Below, one piece after another: positions 19,454 to 30,014 of a DNA stretch of 64,000 nucleotides (position 1 is its first letter; the number at the start of each line of letters is the position of its first letter). A program made the position numbers and the translations under genes. The notes under the pieces were generated by a model, which saw only the letters and a list, made by a program, of their open reading frames with translations, was not told where the DNA came from and ran no database searches. Source of the DNA: Pseudoips prasinana (lineage: Eukaryota > Arthropoda > Insecta > Lepidoptera > Nolidae); assembly GCA_951640165.1 (NCBI GenBank), contig OX621242.1, positions 19,151,501-19,215,500 on the forward strand, written 5' to 3'.

Positions 19454-22400
19454 TTTTGTGGTGTGGTGACGGCCTAAGAATATCACCGCCCCCTCTCATC
19501 CCGTGGGGGGACGTAAAAGTCGTCCCGAGGGAATATATACCAGAGAACGGGCAGCAGCGTTCTCCTGAGTACCATGTCCACCTTACTGCGATCGCCAACC
19601 CGTCTGCCAAGCGTGGCGATTATGGCAAATCCCCTCAAATGATGGACACAACCAAACCGCGGCCCCCAGTCCCCGGCAGCCCTGCTATTCCCAGCCGTGG
19701 TAACAGGCGTGGTTACGGCAGGGCAGGGGGTGCTAAGAATCCCCGGCAGATTCCGCGTTACCAACACCGACGACCTCTGGCCCTGGCAACATATAACACA
19801 CGTACACTGCGGTCCGATGAGAAGATAACCGAACTGGAGGAAGAATTGAGCAGGTTACATTGGGATATTGTAGGATTATCTGAAGTCCGAAGAGAGGGGG
19901 AGGACTCGATAATACTTAAATCCGGAAACCTGCTCTATTACCGGGAGGGTGACCAAATATCCCAAGGTGGTGTCGGGTTCATAGTCCACAAGTCCCTCGT
20001 GAACAACATAGTGAAAATCGAGAGTGTGTCGACGAGGGTTGCGTACCTTATACTCAGAATCACCAAGCGGTATTCGTTGAAGGTTATACAGGTATACGCA
20101 CCCACTTCGACACACTCCGACGATGAGGTCGAGGTTATGTATGAGGACATATCCAGAGCCATACATACCTCTAACTCCTATTTCACTGTGGTCATGGGGG
20201 ACTTTAACGCGAAGCTGGGCAAACGATTCGGTAATGAGCTGAGAGTGGGGCAATTTGGAACTGGTGACCGGAACCCCCGGGGCCAAATGTTGGCCGACTT
20301 TATGGAGAAGGAGGGACTCTTTATGATGAATTCCTTCTTCAGGAAGCCGGATCACCGCAAATGGACCTGGGTGAGCCCGGATGGTAAAACTAAAAATGAG
20401 ATAGACTTTATCTTGTCGACGAGACGACAGATGTTCAATGATGTCTCCGTGATCAATGCGGTTAAAACCGGGAGCGATCACAGACTGGTCAGAGGCTCAT
20501 TGAACCTTAATGTCAAACTCCAGAGGTCCCGACTGATAAAGTCTACGCTCCGACCTTTACCTATCCACGTCCAAAACCCCGAACCATTTCAGCTCGAACT
20601 GCAAAACCGTTTCGAATGCCTAGCAGACTGCGAGGAAGTGGACTCATACTATGACAGGCTCGTAGAAGCTGTCCATACGGCTGGGTCTAAGGTCTTCAAG
20701 GCCCGCCGTACAAACAGAACTAAAAAGATCTCTGACTTTACCCTGCAACTTATGGAAGATAGACGGAAAATGGTTCTGACATCCTCAGATGATGCTACCA
20801 GATATCGGCAGCTCAACAGACAGATCTCAAAGTCTTTGACTCGCGACACGCGGCAATTTAATACAATTAGTATTAAAGAGGCCATCGAGCGAAACAAAGG
20901 CTCTAAAGTGTTCGCAAGAGCTCTGTCTGTTGGACAGAGCCAACTGACGAAGCTGAAGACTGAGGATGGTAGAATCGTCACGTCTAAACCTGAGTTGCTG
21001 GGAGAGATCGAGAAGTTCTACGGACAGTTATATACGACAACACAGCCACCTGTCAAAAGTCATGCCTCAGATCCCAGAGCACGACTAACCCGACATTACA
21101 CCGAAGACATCCCGGACGTCAGCCTGTACGAGATTAGAATGGCTCTCAAACAACTCAAGAACAACAAGGCACCTGGCGATGATGGAGTTACAGCAGAGCT
21201 TCTGAAGGCGGGTGGTACACCAATCCTACGGGCCCTTCAGAAGTTATTTAACTCCGTCATACTAGATGGTCAAACGCCACAAGCATGGCACAGAAGTGGG
21301 GTGGTGCTCTTCTTCAAAAAGGGCGACAAAACCCTATTGAAGAATTATAGACCCATCACACTGCTGAGCCATGTTTACAAGTTGTTTTCGAGGGTCGTTA
21401 CGAACCGTCTCGCGCGCAGGTTTGACGACTTCCAGCCTCCCGAACAAGCCGGTTTCCGAAAAGGCTTTAGTACCATAGACCACATAAATACGCTGCGGCA
21501 AGTTATACAGAAGACCGAAGAGTATAACAAGCCACTGTGCTTAGCGTTTGTGGACTATGAGAAAGCCTTTGATTCTATCGAAACATGGGCCGTGCTGAGG
21601 TCTGTCATAAGGTGCCAAATTGACTACCGGTATATCGAGGTGATAAAGTGTTTGTATGAAAACGCCACTATGTCAGTGCGACTCCAGGACCAGATCTCGA
21701 AACCTATCCACTTGCAGCGAGGCGTGAGACAGGGAGATGTTATATCTCCGAAACTGTTCACCGCTGCATTGGAAGACGTCTTCAAGCTTCTGGACTGGAA
21801 AGGCTTTGGCATCAATGTCAATGGCGAGTACATCACTCACCTTCGATTTGCCGATGATATCGTAGTCATGGCTGAGACCATGGAAGACCTCGGTACAATG
21901 CTCGATGACCTCAGCAGAGTCTCTCAACAAGTGGGTCTGAAAATGAACATGGATAAGACGAAAATCATGTCAAACGTCCATGTTACACCCACTCAATTGA
22001 AAGTTGGTGACTCTGCACTCGAAGTTGTAGAGAACTATATTTACCTAGGACAGACCATCCAACTAGGTAGGTCCAACTTCGAGAAGGAGGTCAATCGTAG
22101 AATCCAACTCGGATGGGCAGCGTTCGGGAAGCTACGTAACATCTTCTCGTCCAAAATACCGCAGTGTCTCAAGTCGAAAGTCTTCGACCAGTGTGTGTTG
22201 CCAGTGATGACATACGGAACAGAGACGTGGTCGCTCACTATGGGCCTTATTAGAAGGGTCAAGGTCACCCAAAGAGCAATGGAGAGGGCTATGCTCGGAG
22301 TTTCCCTGCGGGATCGCATCAGAAATGTCGAAATCCGCAGGCGAACCAAAGTCACCGACATAGCCCGAAGAATTGCCAAGCTGAAGTGGCAGTGGGCAGG

Positions 22401-22639
22401 GCACATAGCTCGTAGAGCCGACGGCCGTTGGGGCAGAAAGGTTCTCGAGTGGCGACCACGAACCGGAAGACGCAGCGTGGGCAGGCCCCCTACAAGATGG
22501 ACCGATGATCTTGTGCGGGTCGCTGGAAATCGCTGGATGCGGATAGCGCAAGACCGGCAATTGTGGAGATCTTTGGGGGAGGCCTTGGTCCAGCAGTGGA
22601 CGTCTTTCGGCTGATATGATGATGATGATGATGATGATG
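19454..22639 (+). mobile_element. RTE-clade LINE, full length
   Basis: Flanked by AAGTAATG (19446-19453 and 22640-22647), present once at 43186-43193 in copy 2, where the element is absent. It is 3186 bp: a short leader, one large ORF with endonuclease and reverse transcriptase, no ORF1, almost no 3' UTR, and a (GAT)n tail (22615-22639). That compact plan and tail fit the RTE clade. The ORF is uninterrupted, so this copy could be retrotransposition-competent (inference). Confidence 0.9.
19639..22614 (+). CDS. RTE endonuclease-reverse transcriptase polyprotein
   Basis: About 991 residues from the first ATG (19639, MMDTTKPRPP); the frame is open from 19456 without an ATG, so a non-ATG start is possible. 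The N-terminal half is an APE-like endonuclease with YNTRTL, GLSEVRREG, YAPTS, GDFNAKLG, EIDFILSTRR and the catalytic GSDHRLV (about residue 278). The reverse transcriptase follows with NNKAPGDDGV, FVDYEKAFDSI, GVRQGDVISPKLF and FADDIVV (residues 737-740). The C-terminal region has WAGHIARR. No stops or frameshifts were seen. The 5'-truncated copy at 31329-33064 is nearly identical, which suggests recent family activity. Confidence 0.9.
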   Translation: MMDTTKPRPPVPGSPAIPSRGNRRGYGRAGGAKNPRQIPRYQHRRPLALATYNTRTLRSDEKITELEEELSRLHWDIVGLSEVRREGEDSIILKSGNLLYYREGDQISQGGVGFIVHKSLVNNIVKIESVSTRVAYLILRITKRYSLKVIQVYAPTSTHSDDEVEVMYEDISRAIHTSNSYFTVVMGDFNAKLGKRFGNELRVGQFGTGDRNPRGQMLADFMEKEGLFMMNSFFRKPDHRKWTWVSPDGKTKNEIDFILSTRRQMFNDVSVINAVKTGSDHRLVRGSLNLNVKLQRSRLIKSTLRPLPIHVQNPEPFQLELQNRFECLADCEEVDSYYDRLVEAVHTAGSKVFKARRTNRTKKISDFTLQLMEDRRKMVLTSSDDATRYRQLNRQISKSLTRDTRQFNTISIKEAIERNKGSKVFARALSVGQSQLTKLKTEDGRIVTSKPELLGEIEKFYGQLYTTTQPPVKSHASDPRARLTRHYTEDIPDVSLYEIRMALKQLKNNKAPGDDGVTAELLKAGGTPILRALQKLFNSVILDGQTPQAWHRSGVVLFFKKGDKTLLKNYRPITLLSHVYKLFSRVVTNRLARRFDDFQPPEQAGFRKGFSTIDHINTLRQVIQKTEEYNKPLCLAFVDYEKAFDSIETWAVLRSVIRCQIDYRYIEVIKCLYENATMSVRLQDQISKPIHLQRGVRQGDVISPKLFTAALEDVFKLLDWKGFGINVNGEYITHLRFADDIVVMAETMEDLGTMLDDLSRVSQQVGLKMNMDKTKIMSNVHVTPTQLKVGDSALEVVENYIYLGQTIQLGRSNFEKEVNRRIQLGWAAFGKLRNIFSSKIPQCLKSKVFDQCVLPVMTYGTETWSLTMGLIRRVKVTQRAMERAMLGVSLRDRIRNVEIRRRTKVTDIARRIAKLKWQWAGHIARRADGRWGRKVLEWRPRTGRRSVGRPPTRWTDDLVRVAGNRWMRIAQDRQLWRSLGEALVQQWTSFG

Positions 22640-22649
22640 AAGTAATGGT

Positions 22650-23076
22650 GAGTAGAAATAAAAAATATGACTACTTATTCTACTAAGTTGTTATTTAAGT
22701 TTATATCAGGCAATTTCTACCCATTTAGCATTATTTTCTTGGCTTTAAGAGCAAATCACGCTTTGTTATCAAAGGTTTTCATAGTTCAAGAACTACAGTA
22801 CATAAAGCGGATTTTGCGAATAGTCTGGTATTCCTACAAGTTCAGAGTGAATTACTGAATCCACTCAGTCAACTTTCATTAAATCGGTTGGATTAGGTAC
22901 TGGACCGATAGCATTCGAAATCGATATTTGAGAGCCCGAGTAGTCTCTGAATGCATTTTTACAGTTGGCATAAAAACATCGCCGATTTGAACCTTTTATT
23001 TACGAACCAAGCATACTACAAAGCTATGTTACTAAGTAATATGTTCAGCCACTTTTGTAATCATATTTAGTCTTGA
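22650..23076. other. End of duplicated block, no gene
   Basis: Matches about 43196-43671. Similarity fades just after GTAATCATATTT (about 23055 and 43650). The 22685-22760 part differs noticeably between copies. Confidence 0.5.
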
Positions 23077-23101
23077 TTTTAATTGGCACACCGCGGCTCT
23101 A

Positions 23102-23268
23102 TGCAACATGCAAGCAGGCAGGCATGCAGCATGCAAGCAGGCATGCAGCATGCAAGCAGGCATGCAACATGCAAGCAGGCATGCAAGCAGGCATGCACCA
23201 TGCATGCTGGAATGCAGCAAGCAAGCATGCATGCAACATGCAAGCAGGCATGCAACATGCAGCAAGCA
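23102..23268. repeat. Imperfect 19-bp-type tandem repeat rich in GCATGC
   Basis: Units of the form AACATGCAAGCAGGCATGC (19 bp, with 11- to 23-bp variants) repeat for about 165 bp. Many GCATGC palindromes occur, and no stop codons in several frames on both strands, which creates spurious ORFs rich in Ala, Cys, His and Met. It lies at the junction between the two block copies and is present once. Confidence 0.9.
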
Positions 23269-23270
23269 TT

Positions 23271-23489
23271 GTTTCTGTCACGGCTCCGGCGCTGCGGGGT
23301 TTGGGCGGCCCCACGCGAGCTTACCGTCGCAGATGGTTTTAATGCTCACCGCCGCGGCCGAGACTGGCCGGCAAAGCCGGCTTGCGGGCCTTCAAACCAC
23401 CTGCTCCTCAGTTCGCGGGCCGCCCCACCCCTGGGGTATGGCAGACAAGACTACGTGAAGTCGGTTTTGCAGCGATTCGTTTCTGTCAC
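23271..23489. other. GC-rich segment between 11-bp direct repeats
   Basis: GTTTCTGTCAC occurs at 23271-23281 and 23479-23489. The ~197 bp between are strongly GC-rich (for example GGGCGGCCCCACGCGAGC, CCGCCGCGGCCGAG, GGCCGGCAAAGCCGGC) in an AT-rich region. The direct repeats could be a target duplication around an inserted GC-rich piece. I do not recognise its source. Confidence 0.5.
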
Positions 23490-23764
23490 AAAATGTTGTA
23501 GCACAACATATTGACTTTTAATTTATTCGAAGTATTGAAATTCCGAATGTCGTTTTTCGGATCGAGAACCCTTCGATCATTTGGCTCTTAGAACGTATGA
23601 AAATCGAAAAACTAACAAATCGCATTTACGTTTTGTTGTAAGATAAATTTCGTGATATTTAATAATGGTCATTACAATTTTTATGTATTATGAACTTCGG
23701 ACTTTTGAAAATCTGAACATCAAAATTCGGAATAAAATATTTCGGAGTATTTGGGTGTTCCCGT
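23490..23764. other. Spacer before copy 2
   Basis: AT-rich sequence without recognisable features, unique to the spacer between copies. Confidence 0.4.
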
Positions 23765-24184
23765 AATATACACGTGTAAAGTATAAGTAGGTATTTACAA
23801 TACAATTTCCTCTTTTACAAATATTGACCATTTCTTTCATTTTATTTTATTTATTAATTTAAGGGATAGCAACAGCTAATATAAACAATATACTCCTTGG
23901 TTTAATAACAGAAATGGCCTATGATTTGTTATTTTCGACAAATGGTCAGTGTAGGAATGTTAAGGAAATATTAAGAAAGAAAACAAAACGAAATATATAT
24001 GGTTAAATTACATATTTACGTTATGATAGATGGGCGGCTATAAAATGGGTAATAGCCAGCCGTATATAATACATAAACATTTTTATTTAATCTACATGTA
24101 TTAAACGGTTTTACGGATGATTGAAACTGTATTTGTATGCGACGCGCTGTTGGGTGACGCTGCGTTATCTTTATTTTTTTTCAG

Positions 24185-24390
24185 GTATTTTCACGGAATT
24201 TAATTTTATCGTTCCAACATCACACCGCAGTGCTGAAACGAGTGCCGATTTGCATATTCATACATTTCATTTTTAAAATTCCTTTCATCAGAATAAACGG
24301 TACTCATAGGGAACCACAGCGTTGCAATATCGTGTGTTCTCCGCAAAGCGTTGCTGTCAAGCCCGGCTAGCATACCCATACGTTGTGTAG
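24185..24390. other. Exon-like block of unknown nature, copy 2
   Basis: Counterpart of 5643-5837, again with a pyrimidine tract plus AG before it and GTAAGC after it. An extra 11 bp near 24370 changes the frame relative to copy 1. The minus-strand reading (24206-24403) differs from copy 1 mainly at one residue before the 11-bp change. Confidence 0.25.
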
Positions 24391-25194
24391 GTAAGCGAGA
24401 CAACTATATACAATGCTCATATGTCTTGCTCTTTCCATCTCAACTCTGTGGAATCAGCCTAGTATGTTCATTCTTATGCTGTTCCCACTTTAGACTTTTT
24501 GTAGGACCGATAATCGGGCCGATTGTAATTCTGTTTATTTCTAACCCGACTTTTTGTAGGACGTATGCGTTGCACTATTGCAAGTAGACCGTTCTATTTT
24601 GCCTACAAAAAATCTGTCGTCGATTATCGCACGTGGGCGGGCAGCCTTAGTCGCACGCCATGAAGGAGAAATGCCTATTAAACGCCTGCATTTCGTGGGA
24701 CCTTGTTAAGTTTTAATGTTGCCCGTTAATTGAGGTTTTGGTGAAATAGAAAATTGGATTTTGAAAAACCTACTATTAAAATCAATCTTAATATAATGTA
24801 GGCATAAATAAAATATAGGAAGCAAAAAATAATTAAAATAGGCTGATAAAGTTCTATGTTTATGGTGAGGATGAGGTGGGGATGCCGGGTCAGCGCAGAC
24901 AGATATATTTATTTTTATTTATTTATTTTAAAACTTCATGCACATTAAGTACACAGGCGGACTTAATGCCGTAGGCATTATCTACCAGTCTACCTTTGGG
25001 TGATGCAGACAAAACTATAGTAGGTGCACTTTAAATTTGGATAAAGGACAAAGCAAGTTAAGAAGACATACAAAACATATTACTTAATAAAAAAGAAAGA
25101 ATAAGAAGAAACTTCACATAACGGAGAGTACATCCATATAAATATTATATATGAATATATAAAATAAATATATACAACAATATAAATAAATAAA

Positions 25195-25230
<36 letters not shown>
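25195..25230. repeat. (TA)n tract in the LINE 3' UTR
   Basis: About 34 bp of alternating TA on the 3' side of ORF2. It is much shorter (about 10 bp) at the matching place in the 44-kb element. Confidence 0.9.
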
Positions 25231-25234
<4 letters not shown>

Positions 25235-25251
25235 ACATATACATACAAATA

Positions 25252-26948
25252 TTATTGTGGAGATGATTCTGCCTTAATAGTACTAAGAAAGTACTTACGG
25301 ATTTTATTTTTAAACGTGTATCGAGTCTTAGCCATTCTGATTTCGAGGGGTAGCGCATTCCAAAGAAGTACAGATTGTACGAAAAACGAAGAATGGAGAA
25401 AGTTAGTCCGGTGAGAAGGGCATTGTAAAAGGCGGTTATAGGAAGAACGAAGATTTTTATTATGGTTAGAAGAAAGATATTGAAAATGGGAAGCTAAGTA
25501 AGCAGGAGAAGTAGGAGAGTTAAGAAATGAAAATAGAGTAGTGAGAGCCCTTAGCTTTCTTCGATGCCGAATGGGCATCCAATTTAGTTGATCACGGTAA
25601 GTAGACACATGATCATACTTACGGAGATTGAATATAAATCGAATGCAGTTATTCAGAAGACGGTCTAGTTTATTGAGTTGATCTGCATTCAGGTCGAAGT
25701 AGCACACATCACCATAGTCGATTATAGGAAAGAGTAAGACCTGCACGAGCGTAACTTTGGTCTCAGATGGCAAGAATTTCCTGAGTCTGTACAGAGAGCG
25801 CAGAATTCCGGTTATTTTCTTACTTACGCAGGCAATTTGGTTTTGCCAGCTCAGGGTATCATCCATCAACAAACCAAGATTCTTGACATTCTGGCTGATC
25901 GGAATGACAGTGTTGTTGAAAATTATAGGGGGAAGAGTACCGGCATCGACTTTAGACATAGTTCGGGAACTACCCACTAAGATGGCTTGCGACTTTAAGG
26001 GATTAACGGTCAGTCTAAACTGGTTGGACCATTCGTTTATGTAATCTAGATCCCTATTAACCTTATCAAACGCTTCCGGTATCTTGTCAACGCTCGTCTG
26101 TGCATAAAGTTGCAGGTCATCGGCGTAAAGATGATACGAACAGAGAAAATTCTTTGATAAGAGATTAATAAATATTGAAAATAAAAGGGGAGAAAGGATA
26201 CCGCCTTGTGGGACGCCATTTTCCAAATCGCACCAGTTTGATAAATTCTCACCGACGCGAACAGACTGTTGACGCCCACGAAGATAGGAAGTAAACCAGA
26301 CCAGAGATTCGTCAGATACCTTAAGATGGGAGAGGATACATAATAGGACATCGTGACTGACGGTATTAAAGGCATTCGAGAAGTCAACTAAGACCAGAAT
26401 TGTGACCATAGTGTCCTCCATACCAGCCCTAATATCGCCAGTCACTTTTAGGAGAGCTGTGGTGGTACTATGCCCGGGCCGAAACCCAGATTGATAGGGA
26501 CTAATGAGGTTATTGGACAGAATAAAATAGGAAAGTTGTTTATGGACAGTGGACTCAAGTACTTTAGATAGGAAAGGGAGAATGGAGATAGGACGGTAGT
26601 CAGTGGGAAGTACAGGATTGGAGATTTTAGGAAGTGGGTGGACATAAGCCTTCTGCCATAAGGAAGGGAAAGATCCATGGTCTAAGGAATAGTTGATAAT
26701 ATGGGATATCGCAGGAAGGAGGTGTTTAAGGATTGGTATTAACATACGTCGGCTGATGTTATCACAGCCAACCGCATTGGATTTCATGGAAAGGATGGTC
26801 TTTTTGATATCTTCAGAACAAACTGGAACAAAGTGGAAAGGATTAATGTTTGGACGCGTTAGACCATTTACAAAGGCGATAGTTTGACTTTTAGTAAGAT
26901 GATCCAAAGACGAAGTGGTGGAGAAATGATGATTTAGATCATCTAATC
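25252..26948 (-). pseudogene. LINE ORF2 fragment with open reverse transcriptase
   Basis: Open from the truncation point to a stop at 25252. It lacks the endonuclease. It carries SNAVGCDNISRRMLIPIL, YRPISILPFLSKVLE, LVDFSNAFNTVSHD, GVPQGGILSPLLFS and YADDLQLY, and ends STIKAESSPQ. The core is intact, but the missing N-terminus and promoter make it non-autonomous. Confidence 0.85.
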
Positions 26949-27618
26949 CAATATAAAGAACGCTGACTGTTAGTAGAACCAGAGAAGCTCGATACTAAGA
27001 GAGACAGAGAGAACCCAACAGAGACGATTTTATTAAAGTACTAGAAAATCAACTTTAAAATTATTTAAATCCTCGAAGAGAATTTTTTGTCAGGGTCAAG
27101 GATATCCATATATGCACTTTATTTATATAATTTTAAAGTATGTGTGTCTTAGAAACGAGCTTCTCTGGCTCCATACTAACAGTCAGCGTTCTTTATCTAA
27201 CATTGTTTTTAAATGCTAAACTTAATTTAACTCTTTATGCTGTAAGACTTTAGTTTTGATTGACGGTTAAAAATAGTCTGTAGCAATTTAATATTTCTCA
27301 ATAAAATATAATTAAAAAACAGGTGATTCCCATTTAGAAATAAAATTATTAAAAAAATCCCTTAAAAAATATATAATACGGCAATATAATTCCATTAGCA
27401 TTACGCATTCCAAAAAAAAGTGTAAATGGAAGTGGTTGCGAGGGGTAAACCATCAAAATCCCTCTATAACCTATTAAAAGACCTAGGATTATCAAGAACT
27501 TCCGTGAGTTCAATATTAGAACGAGTATCCAAAGCGGCATTATTAGGATCTTACCAAATTTGGCTAGGATGAGAGAGGAATACTGAGAGGCAAAGAAGGT
27601 GAGCGTTGATGCATCATA

Positions 27619-27820
27619 CATTCAGTCAAAAAAGTATTGTTTTTTTTTTTTTTTTTTTAGATTGGCACAACAGTTTTTCATTTTGGCGCGGAGTTTGAGT
27701 TGCATCTGTTATTGAGTTGCATCTGTTATTTATATTAAATACAGTGCTGGTTTTAGTATTATCATATATAGTGTGTATTGTGAATTTCATAATGGAAAAA
27801 ATATCGAACAATATCAATAG
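27619..27820 (-). mobile_element. Poly-A retroposed fragment of unknown source
   Basis: An insert of about 200 bp not present in copy 1 (GCATCATATAATACAC at about 8269). A poly-T run at 27640-27658 would be a poly-A tail on the minus strand. GAGTTGCATCTGTTATT occurs twice in tandem just beyond it. The parent is not recognised and there is no clear target duplication. Confidence 0.5.
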
Positions 27821-28249
27821 TATAATACACAATTAACACCCTTACACCTACATCTGAGTCTCAAATCTCAGACTCTGTCGAGTGTTCCCTCCTCTACCAC
27901 GCGATGGACCCAGTTTCCGCACGGTGAATCCATGGAATGCTAAGAATAAAGTCTTAAATTTTTATGCTGTACGTCTCCAAAAAACAGTAACAGCATTTCA
28001 CCTGATGGTGAGCAATTATCATAGCCCATGTCACCCGTGCACTGCGTGGCATCACTCATGCAATGACGATCCTTCCCCCTCCTCCAATGAAGTTCGGCGA
28101 TCTTACACCACGATCTAAAGCGTATTTAAATTACATGAGGAGTATTTCTTAAGGCGCCACTTTTACCTTACCAAATATATGATTATTTCATAGTCGAACT
28201 GCTGACAGAGTAAAAGTACAATAGTGTACTTTATCAAAAATCCATTTCA

Positions 28250-28343
28250 TATCCAGCAGTTAGTTATGGATATCTTTCGGTTCATATGCTAAGCATAGGC
28301 TTAGCATATGAACCGAAAGATATCCATAACTAACTGCTGGATA
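28250..28343. repeat. 44-bp perfect inverted repeat (foldback)
   Basis: Positions 28250-28293 pair with 28300-28343 around a 6-base loop. Copy 1 has only the right arm (about 8690-8735). The sequence just left of the left arm (TTATCAAAAATCCATTTC) is the inverse of a stretch found downstream near 28656. The left side thus looks like an inverted, internally deleted copy of the right side. Confidence 0.85.
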
Positions 28344-29294
28344 AAGGCCTGTCGCAAGGGTCTCCACAATTCTATGCAAACATACACCCTGCCTCATTAA
28401 TAATATTAGTGACATAGTAGGATATATTCATGATTTACCGTTTAATAGAAACATCATTCGGACTAGTATCGTAAATCTACAGAATCCATGGTACTTACGT
28501 ACGTGCCGTTATGGTATCTCTTATCACCCGATATTCGACAACCTTTATCCTTGAATCGACGTTTACAAATCCAATACATAAGCATCTAAGCCGTATCTGA
28601 CCAAACAATGTGGACACATCGTTTTCTGTCAGTTCGTTATAACCACAGATCTATTTGAAATGGATTTTTGATGCTTTGGTACTGAAATATTTTATTTACT
28701 CTTCGTTGTATTTTTATATTATTTTATTGGAGTCGGCTTCCTATGTATATTAACCTTTGGCATATTTTCATGATTTTCGGCATTAAATGCGGAACGTAGG
28801 TACTCTACTAAATCCCTCAAACAAACAGAACTAGAAGCAAAGCCACGTTTCGCTAAGCGACCTTCTTAGTGTATATCTCATTGGTCTAGTGGAAGCGTTG
28901 TCAACCACAGATAATGAGGTCCTGAGTTCAATACCAAGTTAAGAAAAATTCTCAAGTTCATCAAGAAATAATCTTAGCAATGTAGTCCGATTTGTAGTGG
29001 TATATTAAGAGCCATTCTTACCTGGCATTTTCCCTTACAAAAGTATTTCCCATTTTGCTCTCTGTTTACTAATACTAGCCCAAGTTTTCATTCAATATAA
29101 TAATTATGTATATGTTACTAGTATGGCCGAAGGTGTCGTGGCAAAATACCGATAGTAAATATCAAGATAAAATATCTCACGACTTCAAAATAATACATAG
29201 ATTTTAAAAATAATTATTCATTCAGGCGTTGTTTATTTCCTTGTAGTTTGATTACTTAAAAAACTAGTATTTCAATTCAAGTATTTGTTTAGCG

Positions 29295-29517
29295 TATGTT
29301 GATTCCTCAATTGGACATTTAGGACCGAAAAGGACTCTTACCAAAATAAAGGAACGTTTCGCATTGGTGCCGCAAATCTCAGAGTTCTGAAAGGGACCCT
29401 AGAAGGAACGGTGTAAGGGAGCTATGAAGGTGTTCAATGTTGGGGCACCTTTGGAAAGAGCATCTCATGACATCGCAGGACCTTTTCCAATAACGCACCC
29501 TAGAAATCGATTTTTAT
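29295..29517 (+). pseudogene. Ty3/gypsy integrase relic, copy 2
   Basis: Same relic as 13164-13385: GHLGPKRTLTKIKERF and, after a frame change, NVGAPLERASHDIAGPFP. Small differences include a second-position change just before GHLG and ACGCACCC for ACTCACCC. Confidence 0.75.
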
Positions 29518-30014
29518 TATTTATTTAAATAAACTTAATATATAGTAAATTGTAAAATATGACATATAGGTATAAAATTCAAGCTTGAAAGCTTCAAGCT
29601 GAGTGCTAAAGCGAAACGTTAGCACTGGATGGAAGTGCTCTTTACTTCCAGACCGATGATGTCGCAAAAATGTTAAAGGTAATTATTAAAAATAAAAATG
29701 ACATTAAAAGAAAAGTATATTGTTGAATAAAAACCATATAATTTATAAAGTAGATAATAATAGGAAGATTGCAGAACTCCCAAGAAAGTACGAAAGTTAG
29801 CAGTCGTCGGTCTGTGTGGAGCGACAAGTCGGGCAACTAATCCAAACGTACTTTGATGGTAGACCGATTTGTGTGGTTTCTGCGCTAAGAATTATTTTTA
29901 TTTGCCGTGTAATTTATTGTTCATTGAAAAGCAGTGTTTACTTTGCATATGTACGGTTCCCGCTTCTGGGCTTAACTTATTTATATTGTCACGTTCGGGC
30001 TTCGAACCCTAGTA

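Larger units (their letters stand above)
4985..23076 (+). repeat. Large direct duplication, copy 1
   Basis: From GTAATATACACGTGTAAAG (4985) to about 23076 the sequence matches 23765-43671 in the same order and orientation, with a few percent differences by eye once large insertions are set aside. Copy 1 alone carries insertions at 5327-5548, 6471-7693, 9267-12742, 16343-16957, 18767-19171 and 19454-22639. Unclassified but shared sequence includes 5905-6110, 8340-8580 and 22650-23076. It could be a genuine segmental duplication or an assembled alternative haplotype. Confidence 0.9.
24908..26950 (-). mobile_element. CR1-like LINE, 5'-truncated
   Basis: Copy 1 has the empty site (CAGATATATAAAGAACGC, about 6349-6366). 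The element begins within ORF2 at 26950 and ends on the minus strand in an AAATAAAT-type tail at 24908-24930. ATATA flanks both sides, a short and ambiguous target duplication. It is nearly identical to the 3' two thirds of the LINE at 43835-48520, so it is the same family. Confidence 0.85.

Noticed and set aside
23102..23268. Possible CRISPR-like array
   Set aside because: Units are contiguous variants of one short word with no unique spacers, in a eukaryotic setting; it is a simple tandem repeat.
23032..23514. Overlapping Ala/Cys/His-rich ORFs on both strands
   Set aside because: They are translations of the GCATGC-rich tandem repeat and the GC-rich segment, where stops are absent in several frames by composition.
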